DNA of 64,000 bases from Lytechinus pictus (GCF_037042905.1 NC_087261.1:12660217-12724216); one strand, 5' to 3'; shown: positions 24,054 to 36,620, counted from the stretch's first letter. Program-made: numbers and translations. The notes: generated from the sequence alone by a model not told the origin.

Positions 24054-25101
24054 GTTTTTCAATGAGATCACTTCGTGGTTCTATTCCAATTATAAAAAGC
24101 AAAGATTTGATTATTTTCAACCAATCAGTGCAAGAATAATGATGCCTTTGTCAATTATGACTGAAAATAGAATTTCCATTGGATTAAATATGTATACAAA
24201 ATAATATTTTTGAGCAGATTTTGATATTATGGTATTGTAGATAATGCCATGGGTAACGCGCGTGCCAATTTTCGTCGCGATTGCGAGATCAACGGCCGAG
24301 ATCATAAGGGGTGCTGAATCAGCCCCCCCCCGTCTTCTTAGGCGTCGAAATAGCCCAGTCTATTTAGGGTTAAAGATAAATCCCTAAATAATTCCCCAAA
24401 TTCTATGATTTCTAAACAAATGTGCTCCTGAAGAAATGATAAATCAAATTTCTACTTTTATGTATTTTATTGGTTCTATAATTCCATACGTATTTCTTTG
24501 TTTTGGGGTCTTATGTATTTTATAGTTTTTTTTCAATGGGATCACTTCGTGGCACTATTCCAATTATAAAAAGCAAGATTTGATTATTTCCAACCAATTA
24601 GTGCAAGAATAATGAAGCATTTGTCAATTATGACTGAAAATAGAATTTCCATTGGATTAAATATGTATACAAAATAATATTTTTGAGCAATTTTCGGTCC
24701 AACATGAACTCATAAATTTGTTGCGTAACTGCGTATCTGGGCGTCTCGAATTTTGTCTAAAAGCTCTGCGAGAATTGAACGAAAAAAAAATTGTGGTACC
24801 TCGTTTCTCATTGTGGACTTATCGTGAAAAATGTGGATGGGGGGGCTTATTAAGCTTATTAAGCCCCCCCCCCCCCCCCCAGGGGCTAGATAGGGTTAAT
24901 ATATCATCATGAATATTAAAAAAAAAAACATTTATTTTGTTGCAAGTCACTGGAAAAGGTTTGATTCCTAAATAAATATTATTCTTCATGTATTATCGAA
25001 TATTTAATTGAAAAATTTAAAGCTATCTTTTCATTCTTCTATCTGTTTTTGTTCAATATTTCTTATATGTTTCTTTTTTTTAATTCATTCATCTCGTACA
25101 G

Positions 25102-25330
25102 AGTTCATCCAAGCCAAGGAATTCCCCGAAAGAAAGACGTTTTGATTCAGCAAACAACCTCCCAGATACTGCAAAGTCTTCAGCACCTTCATTTTTCGAG
25201 GACCACTCCTACTCAATATCAGAAAGTCCAAGAGGGGTAAAGTGGAAGATAACAGCAATAATGGACTATTAAAAACTTGGAGAAGAGGCTGAAACCACAC
25301 AGCAGAAGTCCCGCCGTGTACATTACTTGC
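25102..25330 (+). pseudogene. THAP-protein HBM/coiled-coil exon relic, left arm
   Basis: After a TACAG acceptor this segment reads in phase 0: SSKPRNSPKERRFDS, then the motif DHSY and SESPRGVKWK. DHSY fits the HCF-1-binding motif (D/E-H-x-Y) that sits between the THAP domain and the coiled coil in THAP1-like proteins. The frame meets a TAA at 25270-25272. Comparison with the right arm shows a small deletion just before it, so this copy is broken at the start of the coiled coil. Confidence 0.65.
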
Positions 25331-25979
25331 TCTTAAGTTTGGACAAACATGACTCGCAAAACTTTACAACAAATAATTTACGCTATGTGCATTCTGATTA
25401 TTTGAAATAGCTCAATGAAAAAGTTTACCACTGGGCATGTAACAAAAGTGCATTCATTAAATTTGAACGTGTTGCAAAAATGATGTCTTACAGTATATTC
25501 ATTCTGACTTAGAATGTCAGAAGAGAAAAAAGTTTGTGAAAAGTAGGAATGACAGCAAGCTGACAGAAGAATAGAACAGGATAGAACAAGGCGATAGTTA
25601 TGAATGAGCTGTTGGATAGAGACAAAAAGATGAATTAAGAATGGGGGTGATAGAGAAAGAGAGACGGGTGTTGGGGGAGCCTGTGATCAATGCCTGAGAA
25701 AGCGAAGATTACCATAATTTTTTTAAGGATTTGAACAGTCAGGAAGAATCTGGGTTTTTTTTCTGTTGGTATTTCTCAAAATACTTGTATGTTTTATGTA
25801 ACGAAACGGGTATAATCCTTCGGAAGTTTCACTCACACAGAAAATATTAACTAAACAAAAGAAAAAAAAGCCAAATAATTCACTGATTTTCAATTGTTCA
25901 GTAACTCTCATATCCAAAGTGCCCCCCCCCCCCCGATCATTTCAATGTATTGGAGAGAGAGTATGAACGGGACATGGCT

Positions 25980-26260
25980 GTCTGCAGAAAAAAAAATATG
26001 GGGGGGGGGAAACATTTTTGGGATATGTGCAAGGGAGCGAAGCGACAGCAGAAAATTATTTTGCAATATATGCGAGAGAGCGAAATGACAGAGAAGAAAA
26101 ATGCAAGGGACAAGAGATTTGGGGAATATGTGAGAGGGAGCGAAGTGACCAAGCAGAAGAAATGTAGAGGACATAAAATTGTTGGGGTATGTGAGGGAGC
26201 AAAGCAACCGATAAAAAAAGCAGGTCAAAATATTTTCGAATATGTGTGAGGAAGCGACTC
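25980..26260 (+). repeat. GGGAGCGAAG tandem repeat, left arm
   Basis: Units of about 60-70 bp with the core ATATGTGAGAGGGAGCGAAG repeat four to five times. The inverted counterpart is at about 30590-30870. Confidence 0.8.
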
Positions 26261-26521
26261 GTTCACTCTTGAGCAGTAGGGACTTGTTTAAAAATAGCTT
26301 AAGAAATATGCGTTTTCTAAGCATGGTAAACACATATTGTAGGCCTACGGTAGAATTTAGGTGCTCTAAGAGTTAGATTCTGAATGAGCTGCATTTGCTG
26401 GTAAGACATGCGCAGAGGATCTTTGTCTTTCATCCATTTTCCACACTTTTCTTTTGATTTCAGTTTCCAGGCAGAAAGGCGCACCCTCCTGTGGATGCCA
26501 ATGGGGCAGGGGATTATATGC

Positions 26522-27129
26522 TTAAAGGGGAATCCAGCCTTGGCCATAAAATGTTGTGTTTGGAAGGAGAAAAATAAATTAAACAGAATGGTGAAAGTTT
26601 GAAAGAAATCGGACAAGCAATAGGAAAGTTATAGCTGCTTTAAAATTGAGATCACTAATACTATGTAGATTTCAAATTGGCAACTGAGTAAGTAAATTAT
26701 GACAAGGGGCAAGGACAACTTTCCCATAGGCCATGTACTTTATTATCAGGGATTTGTGGTTTTTTTCCTAAGTATATACCCATTCCCCTGGGGCAGTAAT
26801 CTAAATATAGCCCAGGTAGTATATTGTTTTATGTCCTCATGAAAGAAAAATACAATTTGAAATAAAACTTTTGGGGAAAATGACATTTTAGCCATAATAT
26901 GTATTGGAGTACATGGAAGAGTAGTCCTTGCCTTACATCACTATGACATCCCATATGCGGCCAATTTGAAGTCTCCATGGATATAGTGATTACCAATATT
27001 TACAACTTTTAAAAATTCATAACTTTCTTGTTGTTTGTCCAATATTGTTCAAACTTTCACCTATCAACTTGTCTGATTTTTCTTTTCCTTATAAAAACAA
27101 GTTTTTATTTGGGTTGGATTCCCCTTTAA
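26522..27129. mobile_element. TTAA-type MITE, family 2 (palindrome spacer)
   Basis: Flanked by TTAA with terminal repeats AAGGGGAATCCAGCC and GGTTGGATTCCCCTT. Its relative at 34347-34939 is in the right arm, at a site that is empty in the left arm. Confidence 0.85.
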
Positions 27130-27639
27130 AATGCCAATTTTTCTGGTTGGAATATCAAACATTATCCTGAGCTTCGCGCTCATTTTAAAAATTATGTATA
27201 AACTATTAATGCTGATAAATACATTTAGATGTGCAGTGCTCTCTTGTAAAGCAGTTTTGTACTGAAGAGGCTACCCTGGGTAAATAAAACAGAATAAATG
27301 AATAAAGAAATAAATAAAAATGATGTTTCTAATCTCAGACTTTCTTATGCCCCTCGAAAGCTCACCCATTTTCACAATTCTTTGTTTCTCTTTTGATATC
27401 TAAAGTTCCGGTTTTTCCCTTTCTATCGTGCACTATTCTAAGCCCCAGCCCCACTGGCTTCCACAGGAGGGGGGGGGGGGGGGCTTCCCCTGAAAACTGA
27501 AATCAAACAAAAGAAATGTGAAAAATAAAAATGGATAAGAGACACAGATCCTTGCCGCATGTCTTACCAGCCAATCAGCCAATACAGTTCATTCAGAATT
27601 TGACTCGTAAAACACCTAAATTCTACCGTAGGCCTATAA

Positions 27640-28060
27640 TAGGTTTATTGCCATTTTGTCCACTCATCAAATGGTATGTCATTTCATCTACCATCAGTTG
27701 TTCCTTTTCCACATCTTCCAATTACCATTTTGTCCAATAGCTAGTTCGTCTAATAACCAATTTGTCTACTTTCATTTGGTCTAATTGCATTTTTGGCCAA
27801 TTTGTCCAATAGCCACTTTGTCCATTTTCATTATGTCTATTACCATTTAGTCCAATAGCCAATTGGTCTAAGGGCAAATGGCCACTGACCACTTAGTCTA
27901 CTTACATTTTGTCTATGTTCCATTTTGTCCAACTGCAGTTGATCCACTGTCACTTAGTCTAAACCCATTTCATCTAACAATCATTTGGTCTAATCATCAA
28001 TGGGTCCAATTGCCATCCCGGTCAATATTCGTTTCGTCTACAATCAAATAGGAATAGTCT
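27640..28060 (+). repeat. TTGGTC-type degenerate repeat, forward half
   Basis: Loose units of about 15-20 bp of the form TTTGTCCAATAGCCAATTT repeat more than 20 times with changing order. The inverted half is at 29640-29990. Confidence 0.8.
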
Positions 28061-28457
28061 ACTACTAGCAGTCCTTCTAGTTTGGTGCCTGTGTATTGCT
28101 ATCTCGACTCCTGTTGCTCTTGTGATTTGTTATTAATTTACACCTGTCGTTTGATTAATCTTTTATTAGTGTTTTTTTAAGCTCCATTGTAATACATTTT
28201 ATGTTTTTATGTAATGTTCTCCCCATCCTTTCCCACTTTTCTCTCTTTTTAATTTTTTTTGTACCGTCCAAGGCTGTTATCGTTATTATTATAGTACATT
28301 TTTTGTTTATTAGTACTATTATTAATTACTATTATTACAATTATTATCATTGTTATATGATGAGTGATGATTATCATTTTTAGGTGTGCATTTGTTAAAA
28401 AAAAGAAATGAGGGTAAATTCCAAATCAAAGGACCCTATTTCAATTTTATCATTTTT

Positions 28458-28510
28458 GTCTCACCTGCATAGCAGAGTGAGACTATAGGCGCCGCTTTTC
28501 GGCGACGGCG

Positions 28511-28546
<36 letters not shown>

Positions 28547-29430
28547 TCAACACCAAATCTTAACCTGAGGTTAAGTTTTTGAAATGACAGCATAACTTAG
28601 AAAGTATATGGACCTAGTTCATGAAACTTGGCCATAAGGTTAATCAAGTATTACTGAACATCCTGCCTGAGTTTCATGTCACATGACCAAGGTCAAAGGT
28701 CATTTAGGGTCAATGAACTTAGACCATGTTGGGGGAATCAACATCAAAATCTTAACCTAAGGTTAAGTTTTTGAAATGTCATCATAACTTAGAAAATATA
28801 TGGACCTAGTTCATGAAACTTATACATAAGGTTAATCAAGTATCACTGAACATCCTGCATGAGTTTCACATCACATGACCAAGGTCAAAGGTCATTTAGG
28901 GTCAATGAACTTTGGCCGAATTGGGGGTATCTGTTGAATTACCATCATAACTTTGAAAGTTTATGGATCTGATTCATGAAACTTGGACATAATAGTAATC
29001 AAGTATTACTGAACATCCTGTGCAAGTTTCAGGTCACATGATCAAGGTCAAAGGTCATTTAGGGTCAATGAACTTTGGCCAAATTGGGGTATTTGTTGAA
29101 TTACAGCCATAAATTTGAAAGTGTGTTGGTCTAGTTCATAAAACTTGGACATAATAGTAATCAAGTATCACTGAACATCCTGTGCGAGTTTCAGGTCACA
29201 TGATCAAGGTCAAAGGTCATGTAAGGTCAAAGAACTTTGGCCACGTTGGGGGTATTTGTTGAATTGCCATCATATCTCTATAAGTGTATTGGTCTAGTTC
29301 ATAAAACGTGGAAATAAGAGTAACCAAGTATCACTGAACATCTTGTGCGAGTTATAGTAGTTTTCAAAATCAGCACTGCTGCTATATTGAATCGCGTGAT
29401 GCAGGTGAGACGGCCAGAGGCATTCCACTT
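28458..29430 (+). mobile_element. GTCTCACC element (second copy), palindrome spacer
   Basis: Same layout as 23074-24053: GTCTCACCTGCATAGCAGAG start, a longer (GGC)n tract at 28501-28547, AGGTCA tandem units and a GCAGGTGAGAC end. No clear target duplication. It lies between the two halves of a TTGGTC-type foldback. Confidence 0.82.
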
Positions 29431-29639
29431 GTTAACCACTCCAATACCCCCTTTTGTGTGCGTGATGTGGTAGAGAGAGCGGGGGGGGGGTAGGAGGCTG
29501 CATGCTGTACCGCATCATTCCATTCCTGATAGCAGGCCTAGTTATATATTTTTTTATCTTCAGGAATTTCAAGGTATATTTAAGAAGTCATTTTGTCCCC
29601 CCCCCCCGGATGATGCATTATATTTGTATTAGACAACAT

Positions 29640-29990
29640 GGCTATTGGACCAATTGGCTATTAGACTAAATGACTATTGGACGATTTGAGAATTGGACGA
29701 ACTGGGCGATTTGGTTGTTATAGACAAACTGATTATTGGACCTAATGGGTGGTGGACGAAATGATAGACGAAATGACAATTATCCGGTAGATAATTTGGA
29801 TATTGGACCAACTGATATTAGCCAACATGGCTTGGACTAAATGAACATTGGACGAACTGATTAATGGAGATGGCATTAGCCTTAATAGAATTAGACTAAA
29901 TGGGTGGTAAACGAAATTGCTATTGGACGAAATGGCATTTATAGACAAAATGAAGGTAGACCATGTGGTGAGTGGACTGTATGGCAGTAG
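29640..29990 (-). repeat. TTGGTC-type degenerate repeat, inverted half
   Basis: Units such as GGCTATTGGACCAATTGG and GGACGAAATGGC are reverse complements of those at 27640-28060. The GTCTCACC element and AT-rich sequence separate the halves. Confidence 0.8.
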
Positions 29991-31269
29991 ACGAATTGGC
30001 AATTTACCTTAAAATATGGGTTTACCATTCTTAGAAAACGCATGTTTCCTAAAACAAGTCCCTACCGCTCGGGAGTGAATGTGTCGCTCCCTCGCACATA
30101 TTCCAAAATATTTTGACTGACCCTGGGTAAATAAAATAAACAATTACAAAAACAAAAATGTTGTTTTTAATCTGAGACTTTTTAATGCCCCTCGAAAGTT
30201 CACCTGCTTTCTTACTCTCCCCCTCTCTATCTTTGTTTTTATTCATTTTCATTTTACAATTCTTTCTTTCTCTTTTGATATCTATAAAGTTCAGATTCAC
30301 CCTCTCTAACTTGCACTATTCCAAGCCCCCGCCCCATTGGTATCCACAGGAATGGGGGAGGGGGGGGGCTTACCCCCTGGAAAATAAATTCAAACAAAAG
30401 AAAAATGTGAAAATAAAAATGGATAAAGACAAATAATCCTCTGCGCATGTCTAACCAGCCAATACAGTTCATTCATAATTTAACTCTTACAACACCTAAA
30501 TTCTACCATATTATCAGTTTACCATGATTATAGAAAACACATATTTCCTATGCCATTTTTAAACAAGTCCCTATCGCTCGGGAGTGAACGTGTCGCGCAC
30601 CAGCACAAATTCGAAAAATATTTTGATTGACCTGCTTTCTGGTTTTTTTTTATCGGATGCTTTGCTCCCTCACACATACCACAATTTTTGTCCCTCTTTC
30701 CTTTTACTTCTGCTTGGTCACTTTGCTCCCTCTCACATATTCTCGAAATATTTTGGCCCCTGCATTTGTTCTTCTCGTCACTTTGCTCTCTCACATATAT
30801 CCCCAGAATAATTTTTCTGCTCGGTCGCTTCGCTCCCTTGAACATATCCTAAAAATGTTTTGCTCCCCCTGCATTTTTTTCTGCAGACAGCCAATCCATT
30901 TCTCATCCAACCTCTCTCTCTCTCCAATACCTTGAAATGAGGGGGGGGGGTACTTTTGATATGAGAGTGTCTGAACAGTTGAAAATAAGTAAAATATAAT
31001 TTGGCTTTTTTTTTTGTTTAGTTAATATTTTCTGAATGAGTGTATCTTACAAAAGGATTATACCCATTTCATTACATACAACATACAAATATTTTGAGAA
31101 ATACCAACAGAAAAAACATGTACTATTCATTACTGTCCAAATCCTCAAAAAAAAATTATGGTAATGTTCGCTTTCTCAGGCATTCATCAAAGGCTCCCCC
31201 ACACCTGTCTCTCTTTCTCTATCACCCTCAATCTCAATTCATCTTTTTGTCTCTATCCAACAGCTCATT

Positions 31270-31878
31270 AGTAAAGGTCAAGTCTACCCAAGAAAATTGT
31301 TGGTTCAGTTAAATTGAGAAAAATCAAACTAGCATAACGCTGAAAATTTCATCAAAATGGGATGTAAACTAAGAAAGTTATGGCATTTTAAATTTTCACT
31401 TATTTTTCACAAAACAAAAATATTCACAACTCAGTGACATGCAAATGAGACAGTCGATAATGTCCCTCACTCACTGTTTATTTTGTTTTTTATTGTTTGA
31501 ATTATACAATATTTCATTTTTTACAGATTTTACCATAAGGACAAACTTTACTGAACCAAAAAAGTATTGAATAATGCTAATTCCACATGATCAGGGAGGA
31601 ATAAAATTTTGTTTAACATGACAAGGAGAAAATTAGAATATACCTTATTCTATATATCAAATGAAATAGTCAGTGGATGACGTCATCAGTCTCCTCATTT
31701 GCATACTGACTGTGTACAGAATGTGCATGTAACTCTTTTGTAAAATTTAGCAAAATTTTTCAATGTCATAACTTTCTTATTTTACATCCGATTTTTTATC
31801 AAATTTTCAGTGTTATGCTTGTTGGATTTTTCTCTTTTTATTCATATCAACAATTTTTGGGGTGGACTTGTCCTTTAT
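31270..31878. mobile_element. TTAA-type MITE, family 3 (right-arm insertion)
   Basis: Ends TAAAGGTCAAGTCTACCC and GGGTGGACTTGTCCTTTA with long inverted repeats. The left arm around 25600-25620 lacks it. The flanking TTAA has decayed. Related to 62393-62994 and to the fragment at 42040-42236. Confidence 0.78.
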
Positions 31879-32066
31879 CTGTCCCCCTTGCTCTATCCTG
31901 TTCTATTCTTCTGTCATCTTGCCGTCATTCCTACTTTTCACAAACTTTTTTCTCTTCTGACATTCTAAGTCAGAATGAATATACTGTAAGACATCATTTT
32001 TGCAACACGTTCAAATTTAATGAATTCACTTTTGTTACATGCCCACTGATAAACTATTTCATTGAG

Positions 32067-32378
32067 CTATTTTAAATAATCAGAATGCACATTGGGGTAA
32101 TTATTTGTTGTAAAGTTTTGCAAGTTATGTTTGTCCAAACTTGAGAGCAAGTAATGTACACGGCGGGACTTCTCGTGTGTGGTTTTCAGCCTCTTCTCCA
32201 AGTTCTTAATACAGTCCATTATTGCTGTTATCTTCCACTTTACCCCTCTTGGACTTTCTGATATTGAGTAGGAGTGGTCCTCGAGAAATGAAGGTGCTGA
32301 AGACTTTGCAGTATCTGGGAGGTTGTTTGCTGAATCAAAACGTCTTTCTTTCGGGGAATTCCTTGGCTTGGGTGAATT
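32067..32378 (-). pseudogene. THAP-protein HBM/coiled-coil terminal exon, right arm (open frame)
   Basis: This segment has the right-arm version of the terminal exon. It runs open for 103 codons from a TACAG acceptor in phase 0 to a TAG. It encodes NSPKPRNSPKERRFDS, DHSYSISESPR and a coiled coil, IMDCIKNLEKRLKTTHEKSR, followed by VHYLLSSLDKHN. Because the partner THAP exon in this arm is frameshifted, the gene as a whole looks dead, but this exon alone is intact. A separate functional THAP locus elsewhere in the genome is the likely source. Confidence 0.65.
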
Positions 32379-34047
32379 CTGTACGAGATGAATGAATTAA
32401 AAAAAAGAAACATATAAGAAATATTGAACAAAAACAGATAGAAGAATGAAAAGATAGCTTTAAATTTTTCAATTAAATATTCGATAATACATGAAGAATA
32501 ATATTTATTTAGGAATCAAACCTTTTCCAGTGACTTGCAACAAAATATTTTTTTTTTTTTTTTAATTCATGATGATATATTAACCCTATCTAGCCCCTGG
32601 GGGGGGGGGGCTTAATAAGCCCCCCCCCCCCCATCCACATTTTTCACGATAAGTCCACAATGAGAAACGAGGTACCACAATTTTTTTTTTCGTTCAATTC
32701 TCGCAGAGCTTTTAGACAAAATTCGAGACGCCCAGATACGCAACATTTTATGAGTTCATGTTGGACCGAAAATTGCTCAAAAATATTATTTTGTATACAT
32801 ATTTAATCCAATAGAAATTCTATTTTCAGTCATAATTGACAAATGCATCATTATTCTTGCACTAATTGGTTGGAAATAATCAAATCTTGCTTTTTATAGT
32901 TGGAATAGTGCCACGAAGTGATCCCATTGAAAAAAAACTATAAAATACATAAGGCCCCAAAACAAAGAAATACGTATGGAATTATAGAACCAATAAAATA
33001 CATAAAAGTAGAAATTTGATTTACCATTTCTTCAGGAGCACATTTGTTTAGAAATCATAGAATTTGGGGAATTATTTAGGGATTTATCCTTAACCCTAAA
33101 TAGACTGGGCTATTTCGACGCCTAAGAAGACAGGGGGGGGCTGATTCAGCCCCCCTTATGATCTCGGCCGTTGATCTCGCAATCGCGACGAAAATTGGCA
33201 CGCGCGTTACCCATGGCATTATCTACAATACCATAATATCAAAATCTGCGAAAAATCTCATTGCTCATTATGTTAATTAATGCGTAAAATCATAAGTTTG
33301 CTCTAATTAACAAAATAATGCCCCTAAAATGCTCATTTTTGTTTCACTTACTCTTTATAGGCATCTGATTAAATTAATCTTTAAAAAAGTTGTCAACATC
33401 ACATTCATTTTTTATGTATTTTATTGTTTTCTAAATTTCTTATGTATTTCTGTGTTTTTCGACTTTTTGTTTTTTATTGTTTTTTCAATGGAAATTGTCG
33501 GAGACGTTTTTTTTTACCATAAACAAGATAAAATTAATTGATTTTGAGCAGTAAAATGAAAAATATGATACATTTTATAAATTTTGGCTAAAAACACTAC
33601 TTGCATTGGATTTGTACACAAATACACGTTTTTGAGCAATTTTGGTTCTGCATGCAGTTACGAAATGTTGCGTAATTTCGGAACCCTGTACCTGGGGGTC
33701 ACAATTTTGGTCTCAAAAGTTGCGCAAGACTTGAAAGTAAAAAGTCAACGAGTGACGAGGGGGACCAAAAAGGCCCCCCCCCCCCCCGGGCTATGCAATC
33801 TCAAAGTAGCCCAGGATTATTATGTAGGGTAAACCAAATTTTTAATATATTTGTTCATTTAGTAAGAGTTTACTGTAAATACACAGTATAGGCCCAGGTC
33901 CATGGTTACCCTCCCAAATAGGATAATTTTCATCTCTATTTGGCTACTGAAAATGGAATATTTAAAGCAATGTTCTATCAAACCAAAGGTAGATAATACA
34001 GAGAAAATATTTCTTTAGAACACATGTATGATATAGATCTACTCTAC

Positions 34048-34257
34048 CTTCTGAAGACGAGGCAGGAAATCAAACATGGTTGGGACAGCATCCTGTCTAA
34101 GACGAGTCACTTGCCCAGTCCTGTCAAAGCAACCATCTTCAAAATGGTCAGAACGGAGTACAGAGCTCTTGGAGGAATTCAATGAAGCTCGCTTCATATT
34201 GACCATCCATACTGTGTTACAGACAGTACAGGTTCAGTCCAACGGCTGAATGGGAAT
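34048..34257 (-). pseudogene. THAP zinc-finger exon relic, right palindrome arm
   Basis: This is the inverted counterpart of the left-arm THAP exon, with the same acceptor and donor positions. It is 210 nt, because a 4-nt insertion near 34222-34230 shifts the frame early in the exon. Past the insertion it reads RSDHFEDGCFDRTGQ and AVPTMFDF, and shares with the left copy the Arg in place of the third zinc-binding cysteine. That change therefore probably predates the duplication. Confidence 0.75.
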
Positions 34258-34346
34258 CTGCAGCAAATGTAAACACATGTCATAAAATCAATTACACATA
34301 ATTAAGAAAATTTGACTTGTCCAAAGGACACAGATGCCCCCGCTTA

Positions 34347-34939
34347 GGGGAATCCAACCCAAATAAAAAATTGTTTTTATAAGGAAAAGAAAAATCAGAC
34401 AAGTAGATATGTGAAAGTTTGAACAATATTGGACAAACAACAAGAAAGTTATGAATTTTTAAAAGTTGTAAATATTGGTAATCACTGTACCCATGGAGAC
34501 TTCAAATTGGCTGCATATGGGATGTCATAGTGATGTAAGGCAAGGACTACTCTTCCATGTACTCCAATTCATATTATGGCGAAAATGTGATTTTTTTCCC
34601 AAAAGTTTTATTTCAAATTAATATTTTTCTTTCATGAGGACATAAAACAATATACTACCTGGGTTATATTTAGATTACTGCCCCAGGGGAATGGGTACTT
34701 AGGAGAAAACCACTAATCCCTGATAATAAAGTACATGGCCTATGGGAAAGTTGTCCTTGCCCCTTGTCATAATTTACTTATCCAGTTGCCAATTTGAAAT
34801 CTACATAGTATTAGTGATCTCAATTTTAAAGCAGCTATAACTTTCTTATTGCTTGTCTGATTTCTTTCAAACTTTCACCATTCTGTTTAATTTATTTTTC
34901 TCCTTCCCAACACAACATTTAATGGCCAAGGCTGGATTC
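34347..34939. mobile_element. TTAA-type MITE, family 2 (right-arm insertion)
   Basis: Starts GGGGAATCCAACCC and ends GGCTGGATTC, in a TTAA target. The left arm shows the uninterrupted site at about 22171-22178 (GATCGCGTTAAGC), which proves insertion after the arms formed. Confidence 0.88.
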
Positions 34940-36299
34940 TTAACGCGATCAGAAATCCATTCAATATGATTGAACTTAATATCATGCAGAAACCAATATG
35001 CATATATATAATTAATTAACAAATTTAGACCTTTGAACCGACTTGCATATATAATGAGATGTGACCTTTGACCTGCGTACACTGAATTCGAACTTAGCCT
35101 GTATTTTGTGGTCATCTACCTACACACCAAAATTTTTTTAAATCCATTAAATATTTTTCGAGTTATTGCGCGGAAACCCAAGTGGGGGGGGGGGGACGGA
35201 CAGGGGCAACGCTTAATGCCCCCTCTGGGCTTCGTCTGTGGGGGCATAAAAACTCTAGGCCTACTCAGCAGGGGCCCATTTCTCATTACCTGGACAAGTT
35301 AGTCATATATCTTTATCTATTAAACACAGAGTTAGTTCCAATCTTACCCAAAAGGATTAACTAGAATCCATTGATAACGTCATATTGATACTATTGGTGT
35401 AACAAAAATAGCATAATTTTCAAAAAGTAAAATTATGATAAAACTTACAATTATTGTGATGAATTTGGAAATACATCCTATCAAAATAATAGCAGAGGCG
35501 AAATATGCATAAAACATACTCAAACATGCAGACATGGGCATTAAATTGCTGAGGAAATGAAATTATCAGTAATTCATTTCATGACAAAAAAAAATCACAT
35601 GTATGTGGACATTGAGATGGGTATCCCCAGATATAAAATTTGAATAGTTTAAGTAAACCATACAGGCTTTCTTCCTAAAATGATGATAATTATACAGGTT
35701 TTTAGGATTCCAAACACCATCAAAATATTATCATCATGAATAAACTCTTTAGATACCGAAACACACGATTTTATAAATTCTATGCGTATATTAGAGAGAG
35801 AATTGATCAAAATCTTGATAAGGGTCTGAAAGCGACGAGTACGAGTCCAATTATGGATGGCCTGAAGTGGTAGAATCTTTGTCAATTCAATTATTTTACT
35901 ACTTTAAAATGAATGGTTTTGTGATGTTTTACCAACACTTGTTATAATTCTGTGCATTACAATTACTATTGAATGATTTATCCCACTTGTGTACAATATA
36001 ATTCATTTTCTATGAATTATTATGTAATATTATAATTTTCGAATTTTGAGGCTCATTTGCATGTATTATGGTGTCATCTATCTAAACACCCAATTTTTAA
36101 AAAATCTGTTGAAATTTTATAAGTTATTATGAGGATACCAACTCGCATATTTAATGACCCTGTGTAGTGGTCCACCTGCATTCCCCCAACCAGTTATCGG
36201 GAGGAGAGACCTGTGGGTCACAGTTCTGTGTGCGCGCCCTTGTAGGCGACCCAGATTGGCTGGCTCCTCCAATATGCCTTTGAATGTCTTTGACAGATA

Positions 36300-36620
36300 T
36301 ATGGTGCTATAAAAATGCAGTGGCGTAACAGGCGGGGGGGCAGGGGGGCAAGTTACCCCCCCCTGGCGGATTTCACCGGGAAAATTAAAAAACAACGGGA
36401 AAAAGAAAAAAAGGAGGGAGAAAGAAAGGGAAAGGGGAAGGAAAGGGGAAAGAAAAGGAGGAAAGGGAAATGGAAAGAGAAAAGGAAAAAGACAACGAAG
36501 AAAAAACTGTTTTTAGTAAAAAAAGGGAGGAAAGCGGGAAAATGTACGATAGAATTAACATTTGAAAAAGAACAAATCATTGAGAAAAGGGACTATGTAA
36601 TGCAATAGCACGGTGGGAAA
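36300..36620 (+). mobile_element. Right-arm-only repeat block with purine-rich tract
   Basis: Begins GCAGTGGCGTAACAGGCGGG, a hAT-like terminus, followed by G and C runs and a long GAAA/GGAAA tract. It lies within the 35.4-37.4 kb part of the right arm that I cannot match to the left arm. Lys/Arg-rich frames here are artefacts. Confidence 0.55.

Larger units (their letters stand above)
14813..26520 (+). repeat. Giant inverted repeat, left arm
   Basis: This is the left arm of an inverted segmental duplication. Its outer edge starts TATGGGGCGCCAAGTGTCCG, which matches the reverse complement of the right arm's edge at 40928. Over the outermost 300 or so bases I count about six mismatches, roughly 2 percent. 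In order the arm holds a TTTCGTC minisatellite, a sub-palindrome, an expanded tandem array, an A/B block present twice, the THAP exons, and GGGAGCGAAGCGAC-type tandem repeats. It differs from the right arm by several insertions and copy-number changes. Confidence 0.9.
26521..30319. other. Palindrome spacer
   Basis: The spacer contains a TTAA-type MITE (26522-27129) and a LINE-like 3' tail near 27230-27330. A direct copy of sequence found at 30120-30510 lies at 27270-27640. It also holds the arms of a TTGGTC-type foldback (27640-28060 and 29640-29990), a GTCTCACC element (28458-29430), and AT-rich sequence between them. I see no gene. Confidence 0.75.
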
